Positions 1 through 7,276 of a DNA stretch of 38,736 nt are shown piece after piece (the first letter of the stretch is position 1; every line of letters begins with the position of its first letter). The stretch comes from an uncultured Helicobacteraceae bacterium (GTDB taxonomy: Bacteria; Campylobacterota; Campylobacteria; Campylobacterales; Helicobacteraceae): positions 1 to 38,736 of the forward strand of contig CAKUOH010000021.1 in NCBI GenBank assembly GCA_934668765.1, in the 5' to 3' direction. The translations under genes and the position numbers were made by a program. Under the pieces are notes generated by a model. That model saw only the letters and a program-made list of their open reading frames with translations. It searched no databases and was not told the DNA's origin.

Positions 1-53
1 TGTTTGAAAATTTATCTAAAATTTAGCAAAAATCTTGCAAAACAGCACCTTGT

Positions 54-78
54 AAAAGCCTTTATACTAGGCTTTTTC
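54..78 (+). terminator. Possible intrinsic terminator near the left edge
   Basis: Seven-base inverted repeat AAAAGCC / GGCTTTT around a nine-base loop, followed by a short T run on the plus strand. It could end a gene lying left of the window. The stem is AT-rich, so the call is modest. Confidence 0.4.
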
Positions 79-550
79 AAAATTTAATTTGCTATAAATT
101 TTACTCACATAAAGATATTTCAAATTTCATTTGCCTTATCTCACTCCTCCTTATAAAATTCAGCTATTTTCTCGCAAATATAAGCTATTTGCTCGTTTGT
201 AAGCTGTGGTTGGCGCATTTTACGATTATGATTGTAATTGCCCTATTTTACATAGTGGGTGACATTTTATTTTTTAGTGTTGAGTGCTTTGTCTAGCTAC
301 TAATGCTATAAAGTCGCAATAATATGATTTTATATGTTTTTAAAAAGCATTACGATTCGTAGCACATAATTTTTCTAAATTGATGGCAAGATCCACTTTG
401 CAACGATTTTTTACTCTTGTATCTATCAAATCGCCATTAGTGCAGTGATTATCATAAATGCCATTGTGCTAGGGTGTGAATGCAGTGATGAAATAAAAAA
501 GAGAGGCGAATCCGTAAAGATTTACACAAATCTCACGAATCGCTACCACT
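79..550 (-). pseudogene. Non-coding stretch with degraded coding remnants
   Basis: No intact gene of normal size is visible in roughly the first 700 bases. Two short minus-strand open stretches look coding-like. One (141-218, extending upstream in frame without a start) ends in a helix resembling the C-terminal tail of DegT/DnrJ-type aminotransferases, with the residues LTNEQIAYICEKI. The other (340-468) encodes about 43 residues that I do not recognise. Both are bounded by stops and could be leftovers of one decayed gene. The resemblance is from memory and weak. Confidence 0.2.
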
Positions 551-552
551 TT

Positions 553-642
553 GTCATTGCGATGGCGATAGCTAAAAGCGATACATTTTTATTTATTTTG
601 TGTAGATTGCCACGAATCTGCTATCGCGATTCTCGTAATGAC
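553..642 (-). repeat. Hairpin repeat (one half copy, one full copy)
   Basis: A half copy starts GTCATTGCGA at 553. A full copy in reverse orientation spans 605-642; read on the minus strand it has arms GTCATTACGAG and CGTGGCAATC around a core GAATC ... GATTC. Confidence 0.7.
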
Positions 643-709
643 TGATTATTTATAGCTAAAAATGCACCCAATCTAAATTGCGCCCCACGCAAAAGATACA
701 AATGCGCTT

Positions 710-2260
710 TTACCTTGCCCACTCTGTGGCGCGTATTTCGCGAATCACGCTTACTTTTATTTCGCCCGGATATTGCAAATTTAGCTCGATTTCTTTGGCG
801 ATATTTCGTGCAATTACCACTGCTTCGCTGTCATTTACTTTATCGCTTTGCACGATTACGCGAATCTCCCGCCCCGCGTTGATTGCGTAAGCTTGTTTCA
901 CGCCAAGCTCTTTTAGCGCGATATTTTCCAAGCTCTGCACTCGTTTTAAGAAATTTTCTAGCACTTCGCGTCTAGCCCCCGGACGCGCACTTGAAATGGC
1001 ATCTGCTGCACAAACTGCGGCTGCCTCGATACTTTTTGCTTCCTCATTGCCGTGATGAGCCAAAATCGCATTTATAACCACAGGGTGTTCTTTAAATTTT
1101 CGTGCCAAATCATAGCCGATTGAGATGTGATTCCCGCCCATTTCGTGGGTTAGCGACTTGCCTATATCGTGTAAAAGCCCTGCGCGTTTTGCTAAAGCCT
1201 CATCGCCATCTAACTCACTAGCGATTAGCCCCGATAAATGCGCCACCTCGATAGAGTGCAAAAGCGCGTTTTGCCCGAAACTTGCGCGATATTTCATCTT
1301 GCCGATGAGCTTTTTTAGCTCCGCGCTTACATATCCTAGCCCCAAATCAAGCACCACGCTTTCCCCCTCGCTTAAAATCGTCTGCTCCATTTCGCTTTCG
1401 CATTTGTGGTAAATTTCCTCGATTTTTGCGGGGTGAATCCGCCCATCTTCAATCAGCAAATTTAGCGTTTTTAGTGCAATCGCACGGCGATAGAGATTAA
1501 AACTGCTTAAAGTTATCGTATTTGGCGTATCGTCAATCAGCACATCAACGCCCGTTATCATTTCAAGCGTCCGTATATTGCGCCCGTCCTTGCCTATTAT
1601 GCGCCCTTTCATCTCATCATCGGGCAAAGTAACGATATTTATAAGATTTTCCGCACTGTATTCCCCTGCGTAGCGTGAAGTGGCAAGGGCGATGATATAT
1701 TTTGCCCTGCGCTCGGCATCCTCTTTTGCCTCTTGCTCATATCTGCGAATCAAATTTGCCTTTTCTTTTTTGAGATTTTCCTCTAATTCGCCTAGCAAAA
1801 TCGCCTTTGCCTCGTTTTTTGATAGCGAAGTGTAATTTGTAAGGGTGCAAATCAGCTCATCGCGCTTGTTTTCATACTGCTCTTTTAGCGAATCTGCCAC
1901 CATTTGCGACTTTATAATGGCATTTTTTTTCTGTGCTAAATGCCTTTCTTGCTCATCGATTCGACTAAATTGCTGTTTTATTGAAATCTCTTTTTTCTCT
2001 AACTCCAAAGCCTTTTTGTTGTATAAATCAAGCAATTTGCGCTCTTCAATCTCATATCTTTTTTGCAATTCAATTTCTTGCTCTTTTAGCTTGATTTGGC
2101 TATTTTGGTAGTTTATCTCTGCTTCTTTTTCAATCGCATTTGCTTTGATTCGCGCTTGTTCTATGGCAAGATTTGCGCCTTTTGTGTATAATTTTCGCGC
2201 GAGATAAAATGAAAGGACGCAAGAAATTACCACGCTTAACCCAACTGCTATGAAAATCAT
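710..2260 (-). CDS. rny: Ribonuclease Y (membrane-anchored endoribonuclease)
   Basis: RNase Y is a membrane-bound endoribonuclease that initiates mRNA decay. The 516-residue protein has the full family architecture. There is an N-terminal transmembrane segment (about 2-20), then a long Glu/Lys/Gln-rich coiled coil (about 30-190), then a KH RNA-binding domain with the GxxG-type loop GRIIGKDGRNIR at 219-230. The HD phosphohydrolase domain follows, with H335 in LLHSIEVAHL and the metal-binding pair H364-D365 in LLHDIGKS. Length matches the family. The start ATG at 2258-2260 leaves the membrane anchor intact. The upstream cyclo-ligase frame runs into this gene by 131 bases, probably after a frameshift, so the two were likely translationally coupled. 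The same two genes are neighbours in Campylobacter jejuni as I recall. The identification is secure. Confidence 0.95.
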   Translation of the reverse strand: MIFIAVGLSVVISCVLSFYLARKLYTKGANLAIEQARIKANAIEKEAEINYQNSQIKLKEQEIELQKRYEIEERKLLDLYNKKALELEKKEISIKQQFSRIDEQERHLAQKKNAIIKSQMVADSLKEQYENKRDELICTLTNYTSLSKNEAKAILLGELEENLKKEKANLIRRYEQEAKEDAERRAKYIIALATSRYAGEYSAENLINIVTLPDDEMKGRIIGKDGRNIRTLEMITGVDVLIDDTPNTITLSSFNLYRRAIALKTLNLLIEDGRIHPAKIEEIYHKCESEMEQTILSEGESVVLDLGLGYVSAELKKLIGKMKYRASFGQNALLHSIEVAHLSGLIASELDGDEALAKRAGLLHDIGKSLTHEMGGNHISIGYDLARKFKEHPVVINAILAHHGNEEAKSIEAAAVCAADAISSARPGARREVLENFLKRVQSLENIALKELGVKQAYAINAGREIRVIVQSDKVNDSEAVVIARNIAKEIELNLQYPGEIKVSVIREIRATEWAR

Positions 2261-2879
2261 ATTTACTGCCCCTTGTAGCGACTAAATAATCGCCTTTAAT
2301 GTCGTAATTTTCGCTGATTTTAGCATTTGAAAAATGCAAGATTCGGCTCACAAAAATAATTCGTGGCATTTTTTTTATATTGCTTTTTTGCCACGAATTA
2401 CACAAAAATCGCCCAAAAAATCTATCAAACATTCCTTTGCCAAAACCGATTCGTCTAAATGCGCAATCTACGCCCAAAATAGGCACGATTGCAATGTCAA
2501 TCTTATCAAAATAAACAAAATTAGAATTTTTTGATTCAAAAATATTAAATTTATTTTTTGCCAAAGGCAAACGAAATGGCACGATTTTAAAAGCTTGGTT
2601 CGCCTCCGCACCATTTTGCAAAACAAATGGCAGGAATATTTTAATATTTTTTTGCTTTTTTAGCGCAAAAATCAGCGGAAAAATATCAACTTCTAAATGC
2701 AAAGGCGCGTAAAGTAAAAGATTTTTGGGCTTTTTGGGCGATTTTGCAAATTCGCTTTTGATGATTTTTTGCAAAAGCGTGTTTATTTTTTTATCCCTAA
2801 ATCGCTCTTTTTGTTTGTTTAGATTCGATAGATTTGCCCTTGCCAACGCACGAAAATCACTTTTTAAATCGCCACTCAT
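2130..2879 (-). CDS. 5-formyltetrahydrofolate cyclo-ligase family protein, with read-through tail
   Basis: The family converts 5-formyl-THF to 5,10-methenyl-THF with ATP. The diagnostic C-terminal nucleotide/folate segment is visible at about residues 136-155 (GVDCAFRRIGFGKGMFDRFF), matching the family pattern of a conserved Phe, a GxGKGxxDRF loop and neighbouring basic residues. The N-terminus is Lys/Arg-rich, as is usual. Homology appears to end near residue 204 (DYLVATRG). The last 45 residues are basic, show no family pattern, and overlap the start of rny. One extra G in the GGGG run at 2269-2272 (read on the minus strand) would give ATRGQ followed by TAA, two bases before the rny ATG. 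The annotated end is therefore probably a frameshift product. It diverges from the pgbA-like gene across a 60-base gap. Confidence 0.75.
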   Translation of the reverse strand: MSGDLKSDFRALARANLSNLNKQKERFRDKKINTLLQKIIKSEFAKSPKKPKNLLLYAPLHLEVDIFPLIFALKKQKNIKIFLPFVLQNGAEANQAFKIVPFRLPLAKNKFNIFESKNSNFVYFDKIDIAIVPILGVDCAFRRIGFGKGMFDRFFGRFLCNSWQKSNIKKMPRIIFVSRILHFSNAKISENYDIKGDYLVATRGSKYDFHSSWVKRGNFLRPFILSRAKIIHKRRKSCHRTSANQSKCD

Positions 2880-2906
2880 ATTCTAAAAGTCCCAAAAGTT
2901 TTCTGC

Positions 2907-2912
2907 TATAAT
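2907..2912 (+). promoter_or_regulatory. -10 box for the pgbA-like/glcD pair
   Basis: A perfect TATAAT (2907-2912) lies 27 bases before the ATG at 2940, with an AAGGA ribosome-binding site at 2928-2932. It sits in the 60-base divergent gap with the cyclo-ligase gene. No clear -35 box is visible, which is normal for Campylobacterota housekeeping promoters. Confidence 0.6.
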
Positions 2913-2939
2913 AGCGACTTTATTTTTAAGGATTCGCAA

Positions 2940-3773
2940 ATGAGACAAAAAATGCTATTATTTTTGGGCGTTTTCGCGCTTTTGGGCGCGAATCTAAATT
3001 CGTTATTTGGGGCAGATTCAAGTGCATTTTCTCGCAATATCATAAGCCTAAAAGTGCCAAAGCAAGATAATTTTACCAGCATAAAAATCCCCGCAATGGA
3101 CTTACAGGTAGGCGATAGTGGCATAATTAGCCGTGAAATAAATGGCAATGAATTTATCATCGCAGAAGCGCAAGTCGCAGAGATTACGGAGGGCGTGGCT
3201 GTTGTGAGTGTGAGTGAATTTAGTCAAATGCGCGAAAAATACTTACCAAAACCCAAAGCACAAGTAGCAGAGGGCGATAAAATCACATTTCGCATTCTAT
3301 ATGACAAGGCATTGCTAATTGCGCCCAATCAAAGCGCGTATCAAGGAATCGCCGATAATTTTAAAAATATTGATTTTTTGCATAGCGACATTTTTGCGAC
3401 ATTTTTGGCAAAAGAGGGCGAAAATATGCCTAAAATCGCGGATTTTGCGAAGTTTTGCGCGAAGTTTGATTTGGGGCTTGTCTTTGTGGCGTTGCAAAAT
3501 CGCGTGGAAATTTTGAATTGCGCAAGTTTTAAGATTTTGGATTCAAAGGCTTTGAATCTAGCGGATTTAAGTGTGAATCTGCCCTTTTTCACGCGCATAA
3601 GCAATGAAACGATTAAAGAGATTTTCAATGAGAAAAAATTTGAGCCGTATTTTGCGTATTTTGAAAATTTAATAAAATCACAAAATCCGCAAGATTCATC
3701 ATTGCAAGGCGAAGATTCGCCTAATAAATCCACAGATTTAACCAAATCAAGTGCCAAATCCACCACAAAATAG
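2940..3773 (+). CDS. PgbA/PgbB-like exported protein (plasminogen-binding family N-domain)
   Basis: The 277-residue protein has a signal peptide (about 1-25, cleavage likely near LFGA-D). Its N-terminal domain, with the motifs VGDSGIISREI and FIIAEAQV, resembles the domain shared by H. pylori PgbA and PgbB. The C-terminal 30 residues are Ser/Thr/Lys-rich and low in complexity. In H. pylori the pgbA gene (HP0508) lies directly beside glcD (HP0509), and the same neighbour follows here nine bases downstream, which supports the family call. In H. pylori these proteins bind host plasminogen at the surface. Whether this shorter protein does so is inference, because the Lys-rich C-terminal repeats credited with binding are largely absent. 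Confidence 0.7.
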   Translation: MRQKMLLFLGVFALLGANLNSLFGADSSAFSRNIISLKVPKQDNFTSIKIPAMDLQVGDSGIISREINGNEFIIAEAQVAEITEGVAVVSVSEFSQMREKYLPKPKAQVAEGDKITFRILYDKALLIAPNQSAYQGIADNFKNIDFLHSDIFATFLAKEGENMPKIADFAKFCAKFDLGLVFVALQNRVEILNCASFKILDSKALNLADLSVNLPFFTRISNETIKEIFNEKKFEPYFAYFENLIKSQNPQDSSLQGEDSPNKSTDLTKSSAKSTTK

Positions 3774-3782
3774 GGAGTAAAA

Positions 3783-5153
3783 ATGACATTTAAAGATTTA
3801 AAAAATATCGTAGGCGATGGCGATTATTTTGATGATAGCGCACATTTGAATGCCTACTGCTATGACGCTACAAGGGAGCGATACAAGCCTGATTGCGTGG
3901 TATTTCCGCGCGATGAAGCCGAAGTTAGCAAGATTTTGAAATTTTGCAATGACAATAAAATCGCCGTTACGCCACGGGGCGCAGGGAGCGGATTCACAGG
4001 CGGAGCATTGCCAAAAAATGGTGGCGTGGTAATGGCTATGGAAAAATATTTCAATCAAATTTTAGAGATTGACAAAAAAAATATGTGCGTCCGCGTCCAG
4101 CCTGCCGTGATAAACAAACATTTGCAAGAAGCCGTAGAGCGCGAGGGCTTATTCTATCCGCCAGACCCTGCAAGTGAGAGTTACAGCACCATAGGTGGCA
4201 ATGTAAGTGAGAATGCAGGTGGAATGCGCGCCGCAAAATACGGCATTACCAAAGATTTTGTCCTTGCGCTCCGCGCCGTGTTGCCAAATGGTGATATTAT
4301 CCGCGCAGGGAAAAAGACGATAAAAGATGTCGCGGGATTTAATGTCGCAGGGATTTTAATCGCAAGTGAGGGCAGTTTGGCGGTTATTACAGAAATCACG
4401 CTAAAACTGCTCTCCAAACCAAAACTCAAAAAAACCGCGCTTGGCATTTTTAGCGATATAAATAGCGCGATGGAGGCGGTTTATCAAACGATGTCAAGCG
4501 GAATTGTGCCTGTGGCGATGGAATTTTTGGATAATTTAAGCATTCGCGCTGTGGAGGAAAAATTCAAAAAAGGACTGCCTATGGAGGCTGGGGCGATTCT
4601 CATCACGCAAGTAGACGGCGCACTAGAAGCCGAAATCGCATATCAATTAGAGGGGATTGAGCGCGTATTTAAGCAAAATGGTTGCGTGGAGTTTAAAATC
4701 GCGCAAAATGAAGCACAGGAAGCGGATTTGTGGTTTGCTAGGCGTAATGTTAGCCAAAGTATCAATATTTATGGCACAAAAAAGCTAAATGAGGATATAA
4801 CCGTCCCACGCTCTGCCTTGCCCGAACTTTTGGCGCGTATCGCTGAGATTTCTAAAAAATATGGCGTTACAACGCCTTGTTTTGGGCACACGGGGGATGG
4901 CAATGTGCATACAAATGTAATGGTAAATGGCGCAGATGAAAATGAAGTAAAGCGCGGATATGAGGCGATTACAGAGATTTTCAAAGTCGCTGTTGAGCTA
5001 GGCGGGACACTTAGCGGAGAGCACGGAATTGGCATTTCTAAAGCTCCGTTTATGAATCTAGCTTTTAGCGAGGCGGAGATGAATTTGTTTCGTGCGATAA
5101 AAAGGGCGTTTGACCCAAATAATATTTTGAACCCTAACAAAATGGGGTTATAA
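3783..5153 (+). CDS. glcD: GlcD-type FAD-linked glycolate/lactate oxidase subunit
   Basis: This is a 456-residue FAD-dependent 2-hydroxyacid dehydrogenase. The PCMH-type FAD-binding domain occupies about 35-215, with TPRGAGSGFTGGAL binding the pyrophosphate and SYSTIGGNVSENAGG contacting the flavin. The C-terminal FAD-oxidase domain carries CFGHTGDGNVHTN and GTLSGEHGIGISK, and the protein ends with the typical DPNNILNPNKM. A good ribosome-binding site (GGGAG) precedes the ATG, nine bases after the upstream gene, so the two form an operon. No GlcE or GlcF partner lies next to it in this window. It probably oxidises glycolate or D-lactate and feeds electrons to the quinone pool; the exact substrate cannot be read from sequence. 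Confidence 0.9.
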   Translation: MTFKDLKNIVGDGDYFDDSAHLNAYCYDATRERYKPDCVVFPRDEAEVSKILKFCNDNKIAVTPRGAGSGFTGGALPKNGGVVMAMEKYFNQILEIDKKNMCVRVQPAVINKHLQEAVEREGLFYPPDPASESYSTIGGNVSENAGGMRAAKYGITKDFVLALRAVLPNGDIIRAGKKTIKDVAGFNVAGILIASEGSLAVITEITLKLLSKPKLKKTALGIFSDINSAMEAVYQTMSSGIVPVAMEFLDNLSIRAVEEKFKKGLPMEAGAILITQVDGALEAEIAYQLEGIERVFKQNGCVEFKIAQNEAQEADLWFARRNVSQSINIYGTKKLNEDITVPRSALPELLARIAEISKKYGVTTPCFGHTGDGNVHTNVMVNGADENEVKRGYEAITEIFKVAVELGGTLSGEHGIGISKAPFMNLAFSEAEMNLFRAIKRAFDPNNILNPNKMGL

Positions 5154-5186
5154 AAAATGGGCATAGCGTTTGCAATGACGAATCGT

Positions 5187-5265
5187 GGATTGCCACGAAT
5201 CGCTTCGCGATTCTCGCAATGACGGCGTGGGATTTGTCATTGCTATCGCAATTTCTCGCAATGAC
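5187..5265. repeat. Hairpin repeat copies after glcD
   Basis: Copy 5187-5223 (minus orientation) has a perfect core stem GAATCGC gaa GCGATTC between the conserved arms. A compact copy at 5236-5265 has GTCATTGC at one end and GCAATGAC at the other. Confidence 0.75.
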
Positions 5266-5300
5266 GGGCGGGAGTGGTTTGCCACAAGCAATCTAAATCA

Positions 5301-5555
5301 CTACTTTTGACTTGGATTTCCTACTTCCACCTTATCTTTGATTTTATCAAAGAGTTTATCGCCTATACCTTTGATATTTTTCAAATCCTCTGGCTTTGTG
5401 AATGGTGTTTTTTCGCGATATTTGATGATTTCCTCTGCTTTTTTATCGCCGATTCCATCCAAACTCATCAGCTCTTTTTTAGTCGCTGTGTTTAGATTTA
5501 CCGCGCCAAATGCGAAACTTACAAAAAACAATAATGCAAAAAATAACCTTTTCAT
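5301..5555 (-). CDS. ComEA-like helix-hairpin-helix DNA-binding protein, copy 1
   Basis: This 84-residue exported protein has a signal peptide (about 1-18, ending AFGA) and a single helix-hairpin-helix domain, with motifs LNTATKKELMSLDGIGDKKA and IKGIGDKLFDKI. Length and layout match C. jejuni Cj0011c, a small periplasmic DNA-binding protein that contributes to natural transformation, so a role in DNA uptake is likely. The coding sequence differs from the copy at 34474-34728 at only about six of 255 bases, five of them silent; the single replacement is Phe11 versus Leu11. A TACAAT -10 box lies at 5591-5596. The gene stands alone between repeat clusters. Confidence 0.85.
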   Translation of the reverse strand: MKRLFFALLFFVSFAFGAVNLNTATKKELMSLDGIGDKKAEEIIKYREKTPFTKPEDLKNIKGIGDKLFDKIKDKVEVGNPSQK

Positions 5556-5590
5556 AATGCAGTCCTTTAATTTGAGATTTAAAAAGCGGG

Positions 5591-5596
5591 ATTGTA
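5591..5596 (-). promoter_or_regulatory. -10 box of comEA copy 1
   Basis: TACAAT on the minus strand, 35 bases before the ATG. An AAAGGA ribosome-binding site lies between them. Confidence 0.5.
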
Positions 5597-5740
5597 GCAG
5601 GTTTGCTATGAAGAATCAATAAAAATCAAATAAAAAAATTTCGCTATTTAAAGCAAAATAAAGAATTTAGAAAAATAAAAATACATTTTTTTGTTATTGT
5701 GAGAATTTGCGTTAGCAGAAGAGTTTCGCATTTGATTCCC

Positions 5741-5774
5741 CCCCCTCCCTTGCGGAGGGGGCTAGGGGGCGGGT
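5741..5774 (-). repeat. GC-rich repeat, copy 1
   Basis: Read on the minus strand the element is ACCCGCCCCC, a short spacer, then CCCCCTCCGCAAGGGAGGG. The second part is itself an inverted repeat (CCCTCC gcaa GGGAGG). It is strikingly GC-rich against the AT-rich background. Other copies are at 5929-5963 and 13829-13863. Confidence 0.75.
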
Positions 5775-5783
5775 AATCACTCC

Positions 5784-5910
5784 GTCATTGCGAAAAAATG
5801 AGCGTAAGCGAATTTTTGTGGCAATCCACACAAAAAATAGGTTGCTTTGCCTTGCTATCGCAAGGACTCGCAATGACAAATCGCTGTGAATTGCTTCGAC
5901 TCGTAATGAC
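5784..5910. repeat. Three hairpin repeats between GC-rich copies
   Basis: Copy 5784-5828 has an AAAAAT / ATTTTT core. Copy 5840-5877 (minus) has CCTTGC gata GCAAGG. Copy 5889-5910 (minus) has no core at all: the two arms GTCATTACGAG and TCGAAGCAATT abut. Confidence 0.75.
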
Positions 5911-5928
5911 GGGAATTTTGAGGATTTT

Positions 5929-5963
5929 ACCCACCCCCTTAATCCCCCTCCGCAAGGGAGGGG
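5929..5963 (+). repeat. GC-rich repeat, copy 2
   Basis: ACCCACCCCC, spacer TTAAT, then CCCCCTCCGCAAGGGAGGGG. It is inverted relative to copy 1, so the pair brackets the hairpin repeats at 5784-5910. Confidence 0.75.
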
Positions 5964-5998
5964 AACAATAAAATTTGGATTACTAAAGAAACTTCGTT

Positions 5999-6034
5999 TT
6001 GCCACGAATCTACTATCGCGATTCTCGCAATGAC
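5999..6034 (-). repeat. Hairpin repeat
   Basis: Minus-orientation copy with arms GTCATTGCGAG and CGTGGCAA around GAATC ... GATTC. Together with the elements from 5556 onward it accounts for most of the gap between comEA and the lipoprotein gene. I see no further gene there. Confidence 0.7.
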
Positions 6035-6149
6035 AATAGGATTGGGGATTACTTCGGACATTCGCCATCTCAATGACGGCAGGGTTTTAAATCTAAAATT
6101 TTCCAACAAAATTGTCATATTTTTTTCAAAATTTAAGCAGATTTTAAGC

Positions 6150-6167
6150 GGGGGGGGGGATTATAAT
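6150..6167 (+). promoter_or_regulatory. Promoter with a G10 tract in the spacer, upstream of the lipoprotein gene
   Basis: A run of ten G (6150-6159) ends two bases before a perfect TATAAT (6162-6167). The lipoprotein ATG follows at 6210. The tract falls within the -35/-10 spacer, so slippage would change spacing and promoter strength. Confidence 0.6.
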
Positions 6168-6209
6168 TTCATTTGTCTTTTTAGACTAAATTTTTTAAAA
6201 GGAACTTCA

Positions 6210-6665
6210 ATGTTAGGTAAGATTTTAGGTGCATTATGTGCTTTTATGGCGATTTTTATGGTGGGTTGTAGCTTTTTTGGCGGTGGCGATGATGAATCAA
6301 AGCCACTATATCAGCCAAAACAGCTAGATGCACAGGCGAAAGGCATCACTGTCGCCAAAAGCACACCATATAATTGCAAGATTTTAGGTGAGGTAGAGGG
6401 CAAAGACTATGCCACAGGCAAAAGAGGCGCGACAAAAGAGTCCATAAGGGAGGGCGCGGTAAATGATGTGCGCAATCAAGCAGCCCAAGTCGCAGGAAAA
6501 GGCACAAGGGCGATGGTAGCGATTACCAAAGAAGTGAGCGAATGCGAAGTTAGCGTGGGCTTTATGCCAAAAACCGTTAGTTGCAGTAATATCCCAAGCA
6601 ACGCCACGAATCCTAAACCGATTTCATATCGAATCTCCGCGCAAGTCTATGACTGCGGAAAGTAG
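6210..6665 (+). CDS. DUF4156-like lipoprotein
   Basis: The ATG at 6210 has an AAAAGGAA ribosome-binding site and gives a 151-residue lipoprotein. Its signal peptide ends in the lipobox MVG-C20, followed by a Gly/Asp-rich linker. The mature domain has CKILGEVEGKDY, a region resembling GAVNDVRNQAAQ and a C-terminal YRISAQVYDC. This pattern recalls DUF4156/RcsF-type small lipoproteins, in which cysteines form disulfides; four Cys besides C20 are present. The frame stays open upstream to about 6030, but that part is repeat-derived and lacks a start signal. The cellular role is unknown. It probably sits in the outer membrane, since no Asp follows Cys20. Expression may be phase-variable through the adjacent G10 tract. 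Confidence 0.75.
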   Translation: MLGKILGALCAFMAIFMVGCSFFGGGDDESKPLYQPKQLDAQAKGITVAKSTPYNCKILGEVEGKDYATGKRGATKESIREGAVNDVRNQAAQVAGKGTRAMVAITKEVSECEVSVGFMPKTVSCSNIPSNATNPKPISYRISAQVYDCGK

Positions 6666-6681
6666 AATTAAAGATTTGTTT

Positions 6682-7121
6682 TGATTGCTAGGGTGAATCG
6701 CAGATTTGCCTTGCAATCTCTGCCTTCGTAGCAGATTCGTGGCAATCCACAAAGAAAAAATCAGTCATTATGAGAAGTGAATTGATAACCAAGTTATGCG
6801 GAATCTAAAAAATCACATTTTTTAGATTAGCGTTAAATTGTCGTCATTGCGAGGCAGTTTGAGCGATAGCGAAAACAACGAAGCGATATGTTTCAGCGAC
6901 TTACGAATCGCTTGAGAATTTCTTGTTTTAGGCGAATCTAAATGCAAAAATTTAATTGATTTATTGTTCTATCATTGATTTTTTATTTTTTAAAATCGTA
7001 TGATTTGGATTGTTTCGATTCGGCGTTGCCGAATCCTGTAATGGCAGACGGAGACGCTATTCGCACGATTTGTCTCACAATGACGAATTATTAAGATTGA
7101 TTCGTGCAACGAATCACAATC
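6682..7121. repeat. Gap filled by degenerate and intact hairpin repeats
   Basis: The roughly 610 bases between the lipoprotein gene and porB hold no gene I can support. Repeat-like pieces lie at 6682-6748 and 6843-6890. An excellent copy lies at 7007-7046 (minus) with the eight-base core GATTCGGC aac GCCGAATC. A separate palindrome at 7095-7121 has halves GATTCGT / ACGAATC. Confidence 0.6.
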
Positions 7122-7276
7122 GAAGTAATAGCGGTGTGGCTTCTTGCGTTAGGTGCGCTTGTCAAGCGAAATAGGACTTGAGCATCAATGGTTGCTTTGA
7201 CACTCGCATTTGTATAAAAACAATGCGCAAAGATTGCCCAAAAACAAATTGTATCCACGCAAAAAGACACTCAATC

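Larger units (their letters stand above)
5292..5664 (-). repeat. Duplicated comEA segment, left copy (inverted relative to 34357-34738)
   Basis: About 370 bases including the gene, its -10 region and roughly 100 bases of upstream DNA recur in opposite orientation 29 kb away. Coding identity is about 97-98 percent. The upstream part is noticeably more diverged. Similarity stops about ten bases after the stop codon. Confidence 0.85.

Noticed and set aside
5712..6068. A 118-codon minus-strand open frame
   Set aside because: It is a translation of the two repeat families, with no start signal and no protein-like pattern.
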